From Saccharothrix deserti (lineage in GTDB: Bacteria; Actinomycetota; Actinomycetes; Mycobacteriales; Pseudonocardiaceae): a DNA stretch of 64,000 nucleotides. Below the pieces are notes generated by a model. That model saw nothing but the letters and a program-made list of their open reading frames with translations, was not told where the DNA came from and did no database searches. The stretch covers positions 62,001-126,000 of the forward strand of contig NZ_VKAB01000024.1 in assembly GCF_009769385.1 (NCBI RefSeq). The letters run 5' to 3'. A program made the translations under genes and the position numbers. How positions within the stretch are numbered: the first letter of the stretch is position 1; every line of letters starts with the position of its first letter. Below are positions 62,729 to 64,000 of the stretch, one piece after another.

Positions 62729-62746
62729 CTGTGAATTCGTTCACAG
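62729..62746 (+). promoter_or_regulatory. Inverted repeat upstream of the TctC-type gene, candidate operator
   Basis: CTGTGAA and TTCACAG are perfect inverted arms around TTCG, 44 bp before the binding-protein start. A second small inverted repeat AGCCT-CTT-AGGCT lies at 62700-62712. They are placed between the LysR gene and its divergent neighbour. Confidence 0.5.
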
Positions 62747-62789
62747 CAATCGGCGGGGCCGAATGGTCGATTCTCGAAGGGGAGAGCAC

Positions 62790-63803
62790 ATGACCAGGAA
62801 CAACGGTGTTCAACGGCGGGTCGCGACCGGCCTGGCGCTGGGCCTGACCCTCTCGATCACCGCGTGCGGCGGCAACCTCGGCGGCGGCTCGGACGCCGCG
62901 GCGGAGGACTTCCCCGGCGGCGACCCGGTCACGATCTACGTCGGCGCGGACCCCGGTGGCAGCACCGACCTCATCGCCCGCGCACTCGCCGACGGCGCCT
63001 CCGACGATTTGGGCGTCGCGGTCACCGTGGAGAACAAGCCGGGCGCCAACGGCGCGCTGGCGGCGCGCGAGCTCAGCGGTGAGAAGCCGACCGGGCACAC
63101 CCTCATGGTCTTCAACGGCAGCCTCGCCTACATCACGCCGCTGGCCGTCGCGGACGACCAGGCCGTCGACATCGCCGACTACGAGATCATCACCGGCGTC
63201 TCCCAGGACGATTACGTCCTGGTGACCGCGCCGTCGTCCGGATTGACCACCATCGACGCCCTGAAGAACGCCGGCCGGCCCATCACCTACGGCACCACCG
63301 GCGTGGGCACCGGCAGCCAGCTGGCGCAGGCCCTGCTGTTCGGCCAGACGGGCATCCAGAGCACGGCCGTGCCGTTCGACGGCGGCGCGCCGACGCTGAC
63401 CGCCGTGCTCGGCGGACAGGTCGACGTCGGCGCCATCCAGCTCGGCGAGGCCATCGAGCAGATCGAGGCCGGGCAGCTCACGCCGATCGTCACCTTCGCC
63501 GAGAAGCGCCCGTCGTACCTGCGGAACACCCCCACCGCCGTGGAGCAGGGCTACGACGTCCCGGTGCAGCAGTCGCGGGCGGTCTTCGCGCCCAAGGGCA
63601 CGCCGCAACCCGTCCTCGACCGGCTGCGCACGTCGTTCCAGAAGGTCTTCGGGTCCGACTCGTACAAGAAGTTCAACCAGGACAACCAGCTCACGCCGAA
63701 CGAGGTCGACGGCCCGAAGCTGCGCGACGAGTGGACCGCCAACCTCAGCAGGTACCAGAAGGTGGTCGAGCAGTACGGCATCGACATGGGTGGCGACAAG
63801 TGA
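62790..63803 (+). CDS. Tripartite tricarboxylate transporter substrate-binding lipoprotein (TctC/Bug family)
   Basis: 337 residues from ATG 62790 (GGGGAGAG upstream). Lipoprotein signal with lipobox ITAC and mature start GGNLGGG. TctC wording is clear: VTIYVGADPGGSTDLIARALAD, VENKPGANGALAARE, YGTTGVGTGSQLAQALLF, VPFDGGAPTLTAVLGGQVDVG and FAPKGTPQPVLDRL. It binds a carboxylate outside the membrane for the TctAB permease. Divergence from the LysR gene and linkage to glucarate enzymes suggest an aldarate ligand. Its stop overlaps the next start as GTGA. Confidence 0.93.
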   Translation: MTRNNGVQRRVATGLALGLTLSITACGGNLGGGSDAAAEDFPGGDPVTIYVGADPGGSTDLIARALADGASDDLGVAVTVENKPGANGALAARELSGEKPTGHTLMVFNGSLAYITPLAVADDQAVDIADYEIITGVSQDDYVLVTAPSSGLTTIDALKNAGRPITYGTTGVGTGSQLAQALLFGQTGIQSTAVPFDGGAPTLTAVLGGQVDVGAIQLGEAIEQIEAGQLTPIVTFAEKRPSYLRNTPTAVEQGYDVPVQQSRAVFAPKGTPQPVLDRLRTSFQKVFGSDSYKKFNQDNQLTPNEVDGPKLRDEWTANLSRYQKVVEQYGIDMGGDK

Positions 63804-64000
63804 CCGCTCCCCACGGCTCGGGCGACGGCTTGCGCGACGGCGGCGACGTCAACGGCGGTGACGGCTTGCGCGACGGGGGCGACGTCAACGGTGAGAACGA
63901 CCTCGACGGCGGGAAAAGCCTCGCGGACGTTCTCCACGAGGTGGAGGCCGCCGAGCACGAGTACCGACCACCGGCCGCGGGTCCCGTGGGCAACACCGTC
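63800..64000 (+). CDS. Probable TctB-type small permease subunit, N-terminal part (runs off the right edge)
   Basis: 67 codons are visible from GTG 63800, overlapping the TctC stop. The start is unusual: GDGLRDGGDVNG is repeated twice, encoded by a 36-bp tandem duplication, followed by an acidic stretch and EAAEHEYRPPAAGPVGNTV. The last part resembles the cytosolic lead-in to the first helix of TctB proteins. Position directly after TctC supports TctB, with TctA expected beyond the edge. Confidence 0.6.
   Translation, partial: MTAPHGSGDGLRDGGDVNGGDGLRDGGDVNGENDLDGGKSLADVLHEVEAAEHEYRPPAAGPVGNTV

Noticed and set aside
1-64000. Prophage, insertion sequence, toxin-antitoxin or defence island
   Set aside because: No transposase, integrase, phage structural gene, restriction enzyme or known defence domain was seen in any frame.

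Overview
The base composition (very GC-rich, third positions almost all G or C), frequent GTG starts, ATGA/GTGA gene overlaps and the gene families present point to a filamentous actinomycete. A Pseudonocardiaceae-type genome (Saccharothrix, Lentzea or Actinosynnema-like) is my best guess, from gene content and style only, not from a marker gene. I found no rRNA, tRNA, CRISPR array, insertion sequence or prophage. The window reads as ordinary chromosome with a strong saprophytic theme and several decayed genes.

Layout. 1-3.8 kb: the start of a phytanoyl-CoA dioxygenase-like gene divergent from an AraC regulator, a group D flavoprotein, and a SigE-family ECF sigma factor overlapping a membrane-protein gene. 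4-9.5 kb: secreted and envelope proteins (a HIRAN-like/Excalibur membrane protein, a NodB polysaccharide deacetylase, a modular GH10 xylanase behind a perfect CebR-type palindrome, a DCSGY-motif secreted peptidase-like protein, a Cu/Zn-SOD-like lipoprotein). 9.5-16.2 kb: an S1C protease, SGNH esterase, macrolide-type glycosyltransferase, methyltransferase and ilvD. 16.3-21 kb: an amidohydrolase remnant, an Asp-box sialidase-fold protein, a PucR regulator and a beta-propeller protein. 21-29.4 kb: one minus-strand polysaccharide-use operon (sugar-binding lipoprotein, two permeases, GH42 and a CBM13-bearing sialidase-fold hydrolase) headed by a LacI regulator. 29.5-32 kb: GNAT, a HATPase anti-sigma-type protein and a Ser/Thr kinase. 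32-35 kb: a complete gluconate module (gntP, gntK, gntR) with an obvious operator. 35-46.5 kb: a pectin/hemicellulose region (PL3 pectate lyase, GH28 polygalacturonase, GH43, MFS, GH3, TetR) with an MFS efflux-type pump and its TetR inserted. 46.7-49.2 kb: a frameshifted F420-type reductase gene and a CBS-protein/ArsB-NhaD permease pair. 49.2-55.7 kb: a NarL-type two-component system, two ABC-2 exporters and a receiver-less LuxR gene. 55.8-64 kb: RraA-like, LexA, an AEC carrier and a hexarate module (two enolase-superfamily dehydratases, KdgD, LysR, and a TctC/TctB-type uptake system running off the right edge).

How it works together. Secreted pectate lyase, polygalacturonase, xylanase, GH43 and esterase would release plant-wall oligomers. 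The ABC operon, the MFS/GH3 operon and GntP would import products. Gluconokinase, glucarate dehydratase and KdgD would pass gluconate and glucarate/galactarate toward 6-phosphogluconate and 2-oxoglutarate semialdehyde. Each module has its own local regulator and a visible palindrome (CebR-, LacI-, GntR-, TetR-type), so the region looks like several separately inducible plant-polymer regulons side by side.

Two sequence-level patterns go beyond gene calling. A -10-like hexamer lies 6-7 nt before the start codon of eight genes, which suggests leaderless mRNAs. Short tandem duplications cover or follow the stop codon of several unrelated genes, three of them with exactly 17-nt spacing. I found no clear new defence or biosynthetic system.
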